DNA of 57,647 bases, taken from the NCBI GenBank assembly GCA_000308255.3, contig HG326663.1, positions 456,693 through 514,339 on the forward strand, read 5' to 3'. Under the pieces are notes generated by a model. It saw nothing but the letters and a program-made list of their open reading frames with translations. It was not told the DNA's origin and did not search any database. This DNA is from Anaerococcus pacaensis 9403502 (GTDB lineage: Bacteria > Bacillota > Clostridia > Tissierellales > Peptoniphilaceae). A program made the position numbers and the translations under genes. Positions 8,670 through 16,769 of the stretch are shown here, one piece after another. Position 1 is the stretch's first letter. Every line of letters begins with the position of its first letter.

Positions 8670-8675
8670 TATAAT
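8670..8675 (+). promoter_or_regulatory. -10 box six bases from the ATG of the HAD gene
   Basis: TATAAT ends six bases before the ATG at 8682, with no ribosome site between, so a transcript from it would start at or next to the ATG. A second possible -10, TATACT at 8635-8640, would instead give a leader of about 35 nt. Confidence 0.5.
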
Positions 8676-8681
8676 TAAGAT

Positions 8682-9509
8682 ATGATTAAACTTATTACAA
8701 TAGATGTAGACGGGACCTTGGTCACGCCACTTAAAAGACTTACACAAAAAAATAAAGAAGCCATATTTAGGGCCAAGGAAGCTGGGGTCCACATTGCTCT
8801 GGCATCGGGCAGGCCTTATTCTGGGATGAAACCACTGGTAAAAGAATTGGGGCTAAAAGAAGAGGGAAATTTCTCTGTTGTCCAAAATGGAGCTTACATA
8901 TTTGATAACAAAACTGATGATGTCATCAGTGGCACTTTTCAAAATCCCAAGGACCTTATGATAATCGATGAGCTCGTGAGAGATTACGATGTGCAGATAT
9001 CAGCCATGGACCATAAGAGCTTTTATTCTCGCTATGAAAAGCCAAATTGGTATACCAAAGTCGATGCCAAAATCAGCAAGCTTCCTCTAACTACAATGGC
9101 CTACGAAGATTTCCCTCACGATAAGACCTTTGGTAGGATTCTCATTCTCGGTAAATCTAGCCAAGTATCAAGGATATGGGAAAATATGCCAACTGATCTA
9201 AGGGAAAATTATTATGCGGTAAAGACTGCCCCAAACCTCATAGAAGTGATGAACAAAAAGACCAACAAGGGTTATGCCATATCTGTCATGGCCAAAGACC
9301 TTGGCATCAGCCAAGATGAGATCATGTCAATTGGCAATGAGCGCAACGATATTCCTATGCTAGAGCAGGCGGGCTTTGCAGTTGCTATGGAAAATGCTGT
9401 GGATGAATTAAAGAAACATGCAGATTTCATTACAAAATCCAATCTCAAATCAGGAGTTGGCTATGCAATTGATAGGCTCCTTGAAAATAATCTAGAAAAA
9501 TACAGTTAA
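8682..9509 (+). CDS. Cof-type HAD hydrolase (sugar or nucleotide phosphatase)
   Basis: A 275-residue cytosolic phosphatase of the HAD superfamily, Cof/YidA-like with a type IIB cap. Motif I is TIDVDGTLV with nucleophile Asp8 and acid Asp10. Motif II is the Ser in LASGRP, the motif III Lys is in NKGYA, and motif IV is SIGNERNDIPML. Substrates of this class are usually small sugar or cofactor phosphates and cannot be predicted. No Shine-Dalgarno precedes the ATG. A paralogue is encoded at 56063-56860. Confidence 0.92.
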   Translation: MIKLITIDVDGTLVTPLKRLTQKNKEAIFRAKEAGVHIALASGRPYSGMKPLVKELGLKEEGNFSVVQNGAYIFDNKTDDVISGTFQNPKDLMIIDELVRDYDVQISAMDHKSFYSRYEKPNWYTKVDAKISKLPLTTMAYEDFPHDKTFGRILILGKSSQVSRIWENMPTDLRENYYAVKTAPNLIEVMNKKTNKGYAISVMAKDLGISQDEIMSIGNERNDIPMLEQAGFAVAMENAVDELKKHADFITKSNLKSGVGYAIDRLLENNLEKYS

Positions 9510-9536
9510 AAATTAAAAAGCTGATGTAGAAATTGA

Positions 9537-9571
9537 AAAGCTGTTGAGAATTTCCCAACAGCTTTGTTTTT
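9537..9571 (+). terminator. Terminator after the first HAD gene
   Basis: AAAGCTGTTG (9537-9546) and CAACAGCTTT (9556-9565) form a 10-bp stem followed by GTTTTTATTTT. The convergent gene ends at 9570, so the hairpin separates both transcripts. Confidence 0.8.
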
Positions 9572-10079
9572 ATTTTAATTTGCCTTTGGTCTTATCTTCT
9601 TTGTATTCCTTAAGTTCAGCTTCTTTCTCTAGCTCATAACGAGCTTTTTTTGCTTCACTTTCTAACCTGCGGATGATTGTTTGTAGGCTTCTTTTTGATT
9701 TGGTAAGGTCAAATTCTTTCATACGCATATTGGTACGAACTGCTATATCACTTAGTTTACCATCAGCAGAAGAAAATTCGCTCATCTTGCTTGGTAGTAC
9801 CAATTTGCCAGCTAAGTCTTGGTCAAATAATAAAAGCTCTGCATGTAGGTCAAGAAGTGCTTGTTGGGCACGGTCGATATTTTTATTTACTGCAGACACC
9901 TTGTTACCTCTAAGGAAATTGCCCAAAAAATTACCGCGTAATAGGCTATTACCTGAGAAATCATACTTGCCATCTACCTTGCTTTCCCCGCGTTCGAGTT
10001 GGCTTTCTACATCCTTTGCATGCTTTAAAATTTTTTCTATATCATGTAATCTCTTATTAAAATCTGGTCTATTTTCCAT
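9570..10079 (-). CDS. Coiled-coil protein of unknown function
   Basis: A 169-residue soluble protein I do not recognise. It has no signal peptide or membrane segment. Residues 1-35 and about 80-160 are predicted helical with heptad-like spacing (RRLESEAKKARYELEKEAELKEYKE), and it ends in a Lys-rich tail. A Gly/Asn/Leu-rich middle (SLLRGNFLGNFLRGN) separates the helices. A GGAGG ribosome site supports the start. It sits alone between a convergent HAD gene and a divergent DUF3783 gene. A structural or nucleic-acid-associated role is possible, but nothing shows it. Confidence 0.75.
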   Translation of the reverse strand: MENRPDFNKRLHDIEKILKHAKDVESQLERGESKVDGKYDFSGNSLLRGNFLGNFLRGNKVSAVNKNIDRAQQALLDLHAELLLFDQDLAGKLVLPSKMSEFSSADGKLSDIAVRTNMRMKEFDLTKSKRSLQTIIRRLESEAKKARYELEKEAELKEYKEDKTKGKLK

Positions 10080-10131
10080 AAATACTTCCTCCGAATATTT
10101 GCTTATTGCTATTTATACCCAATTTTATCAT

Positions 10132-10160
10132 TTGTTTATATAATCGGCAAAAAGTATAAT
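10132..10160 (+). promoter_or_regulatory. Promoter of the DUF3783 gene
   Basis: TTGTTT (10132-10137) and TATAAT (10155-10160) are 17 bp apart, 22 bp upstream of the ATG at 10182, which has a GCGAGGA ribosome site. Confidence 0.7.
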
Positions 10161-10181
10161 TAATGAAAAAAGCGAGGAATT

Positions 10182-10754
10182 ATGGCTGAAGTTTTATTAT
10201 ATAATGTGAGAGAAAATTACGATTTAGATAGATTTAAGGAGATAGCTGCTGCAAATGGTGTAGCCATCAAATATGCAGGCAAAGATGACATAGACCAAAA
10301 AGTGGGAGCCCTTATAGATCTCCCTGGTTATGAAAGAACAGAAGACAATTTTGAATTCGATGAAAACCTAGATTTTGATTTTATACTATTTGCTGGTTTT
10401 GAAAGAAATGAGCTTTTCGCATTTCTAGACCTCATGCGTGAAAATGGCTTATCTATCCAACACAAGGCAGGAGAAACCCACAACAACATCGACTGGACCC
10501 TCCGTGAGCTCCTAATCGAAAATGACCGCGAAGGCAAGATGATGGGGCTAATCCACAGGATAAATTCTATGCTAGCCCATGCAGACCAGTTGCAAAAGAC
10601 TCATGGCGAAGATGAAAATCTATTAAATCTAATGACAGAAGTCCAAGGCTACTTCTCAGATTCAAATATTTTTGAGCTTGAAATGGCCCAAATGTACCAT
10701 AGCAAGCTTTTTGAAGAAGTCCTAAGATACAAGGAAGATAAGGGGATTGTTTAA
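10182..10754 (+). CDS. DUF3783 domain protein
   Basis: A 190-residue soluble protein. The segment at about residues 55-110 (DFDFILFAGFERNELFAFLDLMRENG, then HNNIDWTLRELL) resembles the DUF3783 family, whose members are small acidic proteins of unknown function in Firmicutes. The C-terminal 75 residues are helical and unassigned. It has its own promoter, and its terminator is formed partly from its last codons, so it is monocistronic. Confidence 0.72.
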   Translation: MAEVLLYNVRENYDLDRFKEIAAANGVAIKYAGKDDIDQKVGALIDLPGYERTEDNFEFDENLDFDFILFAGFERNELFAFLDLMRENGLSIQHKAGETHNNIDWTLRELLIENDREGKMMGLIHRINSMLAHADQLQKTHGEDENLLNLMTEVQGYFSDSNIFELEMAQMYHSKLFEEVLRYKEDKGIV

Positions 10755-10765
10755 TCCTCTTTTTT
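10741..10765 (+). terminator. Terminator overlapping the 3' end of the DUF3783 gene
   Basis: AGGGGATT (10741-10748) pairs with AATCCTCT (10753-10760; one G-U), followed by TTTTTATTT. The stop codon at 10752-10754 lies in the loop/3' arm. Confidence 0.82.
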
Positions 10766-10838
10766 ATTTGTAAAATAAAAACGATTGCCCTATATATGAA
10801 TTTTCTATATAATTATTCTTATCAAGGGGGATAAATTT

Positions 10839-11987
10839 ATGGAAATTAATAGAAAATATAGGGATGATATAGGAATCGAAAATTTTGTATTTATCATCAT
10901 ATTTTTTGGATTTTTTGGCATAATTGCCCGCATCATGGGCCTTACCAACATGATATCAACCATCATGAACCTAGCCTTTGATCTACTGATGAATACTTGT
11001 ATGTATCTGATAGCCATATCCGTTGTTGTTGGGATTATCTCTGCCCTTTTCTCAGAATTTGGCTTTATAGCACTAATAGATAGAATTCTCTCTAAAGTAA
11101 TGAGGCCAATTTACAATCTCCCAGGCGCAGCATCGATCGGGATACTCTCTTGCTATCTTTCTGATAATCCTGCCATACTTACACTTGCCGATGATGACAA
11201 CTTCAAGGCACTTTTCAAAAAATACCAGCTCCCATCACTTACCAATCTCGGTACTAGTTACGGTATGGGCCTAATACTGACTACTACATTTGCAGCCATG
11301 CCAATAGAGGGTTCTGCCAAGGCAGCGCTAATAGGCAATCTTGGAGCAATCATTGGATCTATAGTAAGTGTCCGCATGATGCAAATATTTACCAAAAAAA
11401 CTTATGGGACAGTAGAATTTGTAGGTGCGGACGGTATCAAGGCCAGACCTCACGGCACAAGAATTGTAAGAGATGGGTCAGTCGGAGTAAGATTCTTCGA
11501 AGCCCTTATAGACGGTGGCAAATCAGGATTAAGAATGGGTGTCTCAATCATCCCAGGAGTCATTGGTATTTGCTCTATTGTAATGATCCTCACAAACACA
11601 GCAGGCCCAGGCGGCCTCTACACAGGAGCTGCAGGCGAAGGAGTGGCCTTCTTACCATGGCTTGGAGATAAACTAAGCTTTATCCTAAACCCACTATTTG
11701 GGTTCACAAATCCATCTAGCATCTCAATCCCAATCACAGCCCTAGGAAGTGCGGGAGCTGCCATGGGTATGGCAGGAAACCTAGCTGCTGCTGGCACCAT
11801 CAACGCCTCTGATATAGCAGTATTTCAAGCTATATGTATGTGCTGGTCAGGGTATTTATCAACCCATGTAGCAATGATGGATGCTATTGGGGCAAAAGAG
11901 CTTACTAGTAAAGCTATTTTGTCGCATACTGTTGGTGGGGTGGTTGCCGGGGTGGCGGCGCACCTTTTATATATACTTATATTTTAA
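10839..11987 (+). CDS. Gate-domain (nucleoside-recognition-like) membrane protein, CD0519/CD1768 type
   Basis: A 382-residue membrane protein with about nine hydrophobic segments and a start supported by AAGGGGG. It resembles the Gate/nucleoside-recognition superfamily that also includes the SpoVM/SpoVD-like SpmA-SpmB proteins, and within that the clostridial CD0519/CD1768 group. SCYLSDNPAILTLADD and SYGMGLILTTTFAAMP are polar, conserved-looking membrane stretches likely to line a transport path. No substrate is known. It is the last gene before the long gene-free stem-loop region. Confidence 0.68.
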   Translation: MEINRKYRDDIGIENFVFIIIFFGFFGIIARIMGLTNMISTIMNLAFDLLMNTCMYLIAISVVVGIISALFSEFGFIALIDRILSKVMRPIYNLPGAASIGILSCYLSDNPAILTLADDDNFKALFKKYQLPSLTNLGTSYGMGLILTTTFAAMPIEGSAKAALIGNLGAIIGSIVSVRMMQIFTKKTYGTVEFVGADGIKARPHGTRIVRDGSVGVRFFEALIDGGKSGLRMGVSIIPGVIGICSIVMILTNTAGPGGLYTGAAGEGVAFLPWLGDKLSFILNPLFGFTNPSSISIPITALGSAGAAMGMAGNLAAAGTINASDIAVFQAICMCWSGYLSTHVAMMDAIGAKELTSKAILSHTVGGVVAGVAAHLLYILIF

Positions 11988-12315
11988 AATTTTCAATTTT
12001 GCTAGAATTTTAGCGTTTAAGGCTTATTTGATTTTTAGATTTAAGTGGTTTATACAGATTTAAAGAAGTACATGGTATTAACTTTGTGTCGGCATAGGTT
12101 CTATAACATTAATCTTCTTTCATCGGGGTCTTATTTGTAATTTTAGTACAAAGATAATTCTTCGCCCAAGGGGGAAAACCCAGGGGACTTGACTAGCCCG
12201 TCCGGCTCATAGAGGACTTGTCCCCGCCGGTTACGAAAACCCGCTTCTTCGAAGCTCCTCCGTGCTGTTGCACTAGTTTTCGGGATAAATGCCCAAAATC
12301 ACTGGGCATTTATCT

Positions 12316-12671
12316 CCCCCTTACACCCCCTTTTCCGCAACCAGTTCTAAGGACTCACTTCGTTCGTCTCTTAGATGTCAGATGCAAGCATCTGCCACCC
12401 AACTGCAGGGACTCAAACGACCCTATAATGGCGCATTTTAAGTCGGAATGGCTTCGCCATATCCTATTCGAACCACCAAGCAGTGAGCTCACTGAGTGAG
12501 CTTTTGTTGAAATATTGCCTAGGTAATAAATTTCTAACAATCCAAAGACCCACGAAGTGAGTCTACTGCTCAGGCTGGCTCGGTGACCCGAGCCTCCACG
12601 GAAAGGCAGGGTGCACAACGTGCACCCTACTAAATAATGCCCCACGCAGTGGCAGTGGGGGTGTAAAGGGG
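12316..12671. repeat. Long-range inverted repeat enclosing the central hairpins
   Basis: The C-rich 15-mer at 12316-12330 (CCCCC-TTACA-CCCCC) is complementary at 14 of 15 positions to the G-rich 15-mer at 12657-12671 (GGGGG-TGTAA-AGGGG). The arms are 326 bp apart and enclose at least seven local hairpins. Confidence 0.7.
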
Positions 12672-12699
12672 TTGGGGGTTCGGGGAGGGCATTGAGGGG
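12657..12699 (+). other. G-quadruplex-like run
   Basis: Six runs of three to five G occur within 43 bases, four of them separated only by TT, TTC and A (12668-12689). This meets the usual intramolecular G-quadruplex pattern on the plus strand. Confidence 0.6.
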
Positions 12700-12957
12700 T
12701 CTCTGCAACCCCTTTCGCCCTGCGCCCCGAGGCGAAGGTATTAGCGATGTAACAATATTACATAAAAGAGAGAACTACATTCCGAATAAGGGTTGCAGAA
12801 CCCCTGCCCGGGATTATCTTAAGGAGTTACATAATAGTCTGACTAAAGATCCTTCGACTCGTTTTGCTCGCTCAGGAAGTAGGGGATAGCGAAGGTATTG
12901 ATAATAATCGTAGAGGAATCTACCCTCTAGGAATAAAAGCATAAAAAGGTGGATATC

Positions 12958-12988
12958 AAAAAAGGAGGTTGCTATAACCTCCTTTTTT
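12958..12988 (-). terminator. Terminator of the amylase/RNase H cluster
   Basis: AAAAAAGGAGGTT (12958-12970) and AACCTCCTTTTTT (12976-12988) form a 13-bp stem with a 5-nt loop and a U-rich 3' arm on the minus strand. Confidence 0.92.
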
Positions 12989-13571
12989 AGTCAATTCCTA
13001 CTGCCTGTTTAGCCAACAAGTCAGCTCTATCATTATATTTATCATTTGAATGGCCTTTGACCTTTACAAAATCTATCTTTATCTGAGTCTTGGCCTCGTC
13101 AATAAACTTTTTATAGGTTTTGGTCAAGTCGTTGTTAGTCTTCCACTCACCCTTGGCCCAGGATGCTATGCCTTGGTAATCGTGGTAGATTACGATTTGC
13201 TCTTTACCATCATCAATTGCTTTAGCTATAGCGAGCTCACTTGCTTTGACCTCTCCTGCCACATTTCTGTGACTGTGATAGGCGTCGTCGTAGGATTTCA
13301 TGAATTCTAGTTCTTCGCCAGCTGTGATGTAGACAACACCCGCTCCGTAAACTTTTAGTTTTTGATTGTATGAACCGTCTACGTAGGCTATGGCGGAGTT
13401 TTCGCCTATTGCGAGTTCCTTTTCGCTATCGTCCATGAAGTCATTGGCTTCTTCGAGTGTTTTAAAGCTCTTATAAATTGCTCCAGAGTATCCTTTTACT
13501 TCTTCTAAACAAGAATCCCAGGATGTGTAGATCCCAGGATTTCTGCCTTTTTTTACTGCGTAATATTTCAT
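12987..13571 (-). CDS. rnhA: Ribonuclease HI with N-terminal viroplasmin-like domain
   Basis: A 194-residue nuclease that cuts the RNA strand of RNA-DNA hybrids. Residues 1-45 (KYYAVKKGRNPGIYTSW...GAIYKSF) are a caulimovirus viroplasmin-like hybrid-binding domain, as in eukaryotic RNase H1 and B. halodurans RNase HI. The catalytic domain follows, with the acidic residues in AYVDGSYN, ASELAIA, IYHDYQGI and YNDRADLLAKQA, and the late His in KGHSND. I take the ATG at 13571, which overlaps the amylase stop as TAATG; an upstream extension would run into the amylase. It is the last gene of the cluster. Confidence 0.93.
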   Translation of the reverse strand: MKYYAVKKGRNPGIYTSWDSCLEEVKGYSGAIYKSFKTLEEANDFMDDSEKELAIGENSAIAYVDGSYNQKLKVYGAGVVYITAGEELEFMKSYDDAYHSHRNVAGEVKASELAIAKAIDDGKEQIVIYHDYQGIASWAKGEWKTNNDLTKTYKKFIDEAKTQIKIDFVKVKGHSNDKYNDRADLLAKQAVGID

Positions 13572-15028
13572 TAATTTTCCACTGTTTCTTTGTTTGCCCA
13601 ATATGTGACTTGGCCGCCACCTACTGTAAAGATTCCGTTGCCTTCTTCATCGATTACTATCTCATGGTTTTTGCCTGATAGGTCAACGTATGTGGCGCCT
13701 GCTTCGCTTTCCCCTACATGCATTTGTTTTTCTGCATTATCCTTAATAGAGATTAGGACTGCTAGTGGTTTGTGGTCTTCATCTCCTCTGCGAACCCAAC
13801 CAATTACCGATGGGTCGTCGAAGTAGTCGTCTTGGTCGCCGTAATTGTAGTTTTTGCGGACTTTTATCATATTGTTGATCATATCTTCTAGTGGATCAGT
13901 CTTTACTGGACCAGCAAGCCCGTAATAATCACCTGCAAATACGCATGGATAGCCGTCTTTTCTAAATAAGATTAGGGCATAGGCTATTTCCTTAAACCAG
14001 CCCTCTACCCAGCTTTCTAGGCCTTGTTCTGGTTGGGAGTCGTGGTTGTCGACAAAGGTGACAGCTTCATTTGGGAAGTCGCCTACGATTGTGTTGTCAA
14101 AGATTTTTCTCATATCGTAGTTGCCCATGGACTTGCTGGCTTCTTCTAGATGGAAGTGGAGCGGCACATCAAATAAGTCGATTTTGTGCTCTGTGGCTGC
14201 TAAATACTCTTCCATAGCTTCTTTGGAATATTGCCAGAATTCACCAAAGAGATAGAAATTGTCCACGCCTTTTTCATCTATGATGTAGTTTGAGAGGTCG
14301 TGGATGAATTCTTCGCTGATGTGCTTTAGGGCATCGTAGCGGAAGCCGTCTACTTTGGTTTCTTCTATAAACCAGTCCACCCATTTAAATATCTCATCTC
14401 GAACTTCTGGGTGGTTGTGGTCGATATCCATGTTCATCAAATAGTCGAAGTTGCCCTTTTCGTTGGATACATCCTCATCCCAGTATTTGCCATCGCCAGC
14501 TATACGATAGATAGCAGATGTGCCTGAGAGGTCATCGTAGTCGACGCCGGTGAAATGGTACCAGTGCCATTCCATGTCAGAATATTTGCCCTTGCGGTTT
14601 GGGAAATAGAAATGTGTCCAAGCCTCGATATCGTGAGCTTCGCTGACATCCATGGTGCGGTTGTTTTCGTCAACCATGATGGCTTGGAATTTTTCTTTGT
14701 CATCACCGTTTGATTTGTGATTTAGGACTACGTCTGCATAGCATTTGATGCCTGCTTCATGTAGGGCTCCTATAGCCTCGTGGAGTTCTTCCTTGGTACC
14801 ATATTTGGTACGAGTAGTGCCCTTTTGTTCAAATTCGCCCAAATCCCACAAGTCATATATCCCATATCCTACATCAAAATCTCCGCCACCCTTGGTAGCT
14901 GGAGGTAGCCATAGGGCATCGATCCCTGCTTCCTTCAATTTTTTTGCATCGCGCTTTAGATTTTTATAAAAACTGCCATCTCCCCAAGTGTCCCACTCGA
15001 AGGATTGCATCATTACTTCATTTGCCAT
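13571..15028 (-). CDS. Cytoplasmic alpha-amylase, glycoside hydrolase family 13
   Basis: A 485-residue endo-alpha-1,4-glucanase. There is no signal peptide, so it should act inside the cell on glycogen or maltodextrins. The catalytic triad is visible as Asp232 (GFRYDALKH), Glu263 (LFGEFWQ) and Asp330 (FVDNHDSQ), and region I is DVVLNHKS. The start MANEVMMQSFEWD and overall length match the Bacillus liquefying-amylase-like GH13_5 group. It lies 9 bp downstream of deoC and overlaps the RNase H gene by one base, so all are probably one transcript. Confidence 0.94.
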   Translation of the reverse strand: MANEVMMQSFEWDTWGDGSFYKNLKRDAKKLKEAGIDALWLPPATKGGGDFDVGYGIYDLWDLGEFEQKGTTRTKYGTKEELHEAIGALHEAGIKCYADVVLNHKSNGDDKEKFQAIMVDENNRTMDVSEAHDIEAWTHFYFPNRKGKYSDMEWHWYHFTGVDYDDLSGTSAIYRIAGDGKYWDEDVSNEKGNFDYLMNMDIDHNHPEVRDEIFKWVDWFIEETKVDGFRYDALKHISEEFIHDLSNYIIDEKGVDNFYLFGEFWQYSKEAMEEYLAATEHKIDLFDVPLHFHLEEASKSMGNYDMRKIFDNTIVGDFPNEAVTFVDNHDSQPEQGLESWVEGWFKEIAYALILFRKDGYPCVFAGDYYGLAGPVKTDPLEDMINNMIKVRKNYNYGDQDDYFDDPSVIGWVRRGDEDHKPLAVLISIKDNAEKQMHVGESEAGATYVDLSGKNHEIVIDEEGNGIFTVGGGQVTYWANKETVEN

Positions 15029-15037
15029 TTATTTTCC

Positions 15038-15673
15038 TTATTCAGCACAGATGTCTATAGACTTGCTGGCACCAATACGTGTTGCGCCTGCTTCTACCAT
15101 AGCCATGGCTTCTTCTTTGTTGTGGATGCCGCCGCTTGCCTTTACACCCAAATCTTGTCCTACAGTTTTTCTCATTAGAGCAATGTCCTCTACTGTCGCT
15201 CCGCCAGTTGAAAAACCAGTTGATGTTTTTACAAAATCTGCTCCTGCTTCTACTGCTAGCTTACAAGCCTTTACTATTTCTTCATCTGTGAGCAGACAAG
15301 TTTCAATGATTACCTTTAGTAAATTGTCCCCACAAGCTTTTTTTACTTCTTTGATATCTTCTAGGACATAGTCGTAGTCACGAGATTTTAGGCGGCCAAT
15401 TTCTATTACCATATCGATTTCTGTTGCCCCATCTTCGATAGCGCAAGCTGTCTCATATGCCTTAGCTCGGGTAGCCATAGCTCCTAATGGAAAGCCCACT
15501 ACTGTAGCTATAGTCACATCTGGCTTATAGTCCTTTATATCTTTCACAAAGCTAGAATTCACACACACGCTAAAAAAGTCATGCTCGATAGCTTCATCAA
15601 CTAATTTTTTGATATCATCCCATGTAGCATCTGCCTTTAGGTTAGTGTGATCTATCATTTTATTTAATTGCAT
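15038..15673 (-). CDS. deoC: Deoxyribose-phosphate aldolase
   Basis: A 211-residue class I aldolase that splits 2-deoxyribose 5-phosphate to glyceraldehyde 3-phosphate and acetaldehyde in deoxynucleoside breakdown. It begins near [12 protein letters not shown]. The Schiff-base Lys is in [10 protein letters not shown], and the second active-site Lys is in GVKASGGI. Length is close to the usual 210-225. AAGGAG eight bases upstream fixes the start at 15673, overlapping the upstream phosphatase gene by 14 bp. No other deo gene is nearby, so here it is a catabolic outlier in a mixed operon. Confidence 0.95.
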   Translation of the reverse strand: MQLNKMIDHTNLKADATWDDIKKLVDEAIEHDFFSVCVNSSFVKDIKDYKPDVTIATVVGFPLGAMATRAKAYETACAIEDGATEIDMVIEIGRLKSRDYDYVLEDIKEVKKACGDNLLKVIIETCLLTDEEIVKACKLAVEAGADFVKTSTGFSTGGATVEDIALMRKTVGQDLGVKASGGIHNKEEAMAMVEAGATRIGASKSIDICAE

Positions 15674-16769
15674 TGGTATTCTCCTTATATGAAATCATTG
15701 CGAGCGTAATATCATCCACCTGGTCTCCCAAGCCGTATTCGTTGATATCATCGTATATCTTATATATATCCCTATATTCGCAAAATACCTCTCTTAATCG
15801 CTCTATACCATATTCTCTATTATCACGATTCTTAATTTCTACTGCCCCATCGGTGAAAAATAAAATTTTATCATCTTCCTTTAGACAAATCTTTACTTCG
15901 CTATAGACATCTGGCTCTATGATATTTGAAATCATCCTACCAGAAACGTGTAAATATTCACAATTATCAACTTCTTTTCTATATATCATAGGAGGACAAT
16001 TGTGTCCGGCATTTGAATAAGATAGACTATTAGTCTTAAAATCAAAAATCCCCAGCCATGCTGTAAAGTATTGAGATGATTCGATTTCTAGGGCTTGAAA
16101 CTTATCACGTAGTTTTTTAAGGGCCTCTGCTACAGTATAATCTGGATGCTTATCAAAAATTGATGAAATAGTCACCTTGATAAACATAGTAAGAATCGAT
16201 GCCTTCACCCCATGACCCATCACATCTGCAATATAGAAGGCATAGCGGTTTTCATCAAGCTTTATAATGTCATAGAGATCGCCTGATACATTGGCACTTG
16301 GCTCATATATACCCACTAGGTCTAGATTGCCATAGGTCCTATTTTTAGGGAGAATTGAGGATTGGACTTTTCTTACAAATCGGATATCATTTAGCATATT
16401 GCGATTGGCATCAAAGAGGTCAATCTTCATATTGGTCTCACGAGTAATATCGCGAAAGACCTCCACGATACCAATGTATTCATCCTCTATATACACAGGG
16501 CTTGCCTTTATTGAATAATATCTATTACTAATTAGCTTCTCTTCAATAACAGTAGTATCGCGGATTGCCTCATCACTATCAGTGATATTTAATGGCATAT
16601 TATTGGTTAGATACATCTCAAGCTCTTTCGACTTAGCCTGAGCAGCACTAAGAGATTGGTTCATAAAAATAGTTTCACCATGAGAATCAACTATCCTCAC
16701 CCAATCATCCATAGCATTTAACACTGCAAATTTTGTATTGTATAATTTATCAATCAGTGTCTTACCCAT
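15660..16769 (-). CDS. PAS-SpoIIE (PP2C-type) serine phosphatase
   Basis: A 369-residue signalling phosphatase. I choose [11 protein letters not shown] (16769) because AAAGGTGG lies just before it; the longer reading frame has no ribosome site. Residues about 15-115 form a PAS-like sensor ([18 protein letters not shown], then [10 protein letters not shown]). A short linker follows, then a SpoIIE/RsbU catalytic domain with metal Asp in SGDLYDI and [15 protein letters not shown], and a C-terminal DDITLAMI. Such enzymes usually dephosphorylate an anti-sigma antagonist. I see no sigma factor or STAS protein nearby, so its target lies elsewhere. No transmembrane segment is evident. Confidence 0.88.
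   Translation of the reverse strand: MGKTLIDKLYNTKFAVLNAMDDWVRIVDSHGETIFMNQSLSAAQAKSKELEMYLTNNMPLNITDSDEAIRDTTVIEEKLISNRYYSIKASPVYIEDEYIGIVEVFRDITRETNMKIDLFDANRNMLNDIRFVRKVQSSILPKNRTYGNLDLVGIYEPSANVSGDLYDIIKLDENRYAFYIADVMGHGVKASILTMFIKVTISSIFDKHPDYTVAEALKKLRDKFQALEIESSQYFTAWLGIFDFKTNSLSYSNAGHNCPPMIYRKEVDNCEYLHVSGRMISNIIEPDVYSEVKICLKEDDKILFFTDGAVEIKNRDNREYGIERLREVFCEYRDIYKIYDDINEYGLGDQVDDITLAMISYKENTNAIK

Larger units (their letters stand above)
12170..12930. repeat. GC-rich field of at least fifteen stem-loops
   Basis: This stretch looks close to half GC inside an AT-rich genome. Perfect or near-perfect stems include GCTTC/GAAGC at 12243-12255, GTGC/GCAC at 12262-12273, a 12-bp stem at 12284-12314, CAGATGC/GCATCTG at 12379-12394, ATGGC/GCCAT at 12448-12460, palindrome 12481-12494, GGCTCGG/CCGAGCC at 12577-12594, a 9-bp stem at 12608-12628, CCCCAC/GTGGGG at 12640-12660, TTCGCC/GGCGAA at 12714-12736, ATGTAA/TTACAT at 12747-12763, GGGTT/AACCC at 12790-12803 and TAGAGG/CCTCTA at 12911-12929. 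Two long-range inverted repeats join distant parts. It may be a cluster of REP-like palindromic units or one large structured RNA. Confidence 0.7.
12001..12986. other. Gene-free intergenic block, about 1 kb
   Basis: No credible coding region on either strand: the reading frames of 60-117 codons here have no ribosome site, no domain and a composition that follows the GC-rich palindromes. The first 165 bp are AT-rich with weak hairpins (GCTA/TAGC at 12001-12014; TTTGTA/TACAAA at 12134-12152). The rest is the stem-loop field described separately. Confidence 0.75.

Noticed and set aside
8641..8685. Possible mini-ORF of seven codons (8662-8685) overlapping the HAD start as ATGA, with a GGAGGTG ahead
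   Set aside because: The GGAGGTG is 14 bases from that ATG, too far for a good ribosome site, and a -10 box lies inside the mini-ORF, so coincidence is more likely.
12408..12480. tRNA-like words (TTCGAACCACCA, GGGTCGTTTGAGTCCC on the other strand)
   Set aside because: No acceptor stem or cloverleaf could be closed around either word, so I do not call a tRNA.
12218..12889. Reading frames of 60-117 codons on both strands of the stem-loop field
   Set aside because: They have no ribosome site, their residues simply follow the GC-rich palindromes (Pro, Cys and Arg rich), and they overlap each other on opposite strands.
12170..12960. CRISPR array
   Set aside because: No regularly spaced identical repeats are present; the repeated words are short, variable and mostly inverted.
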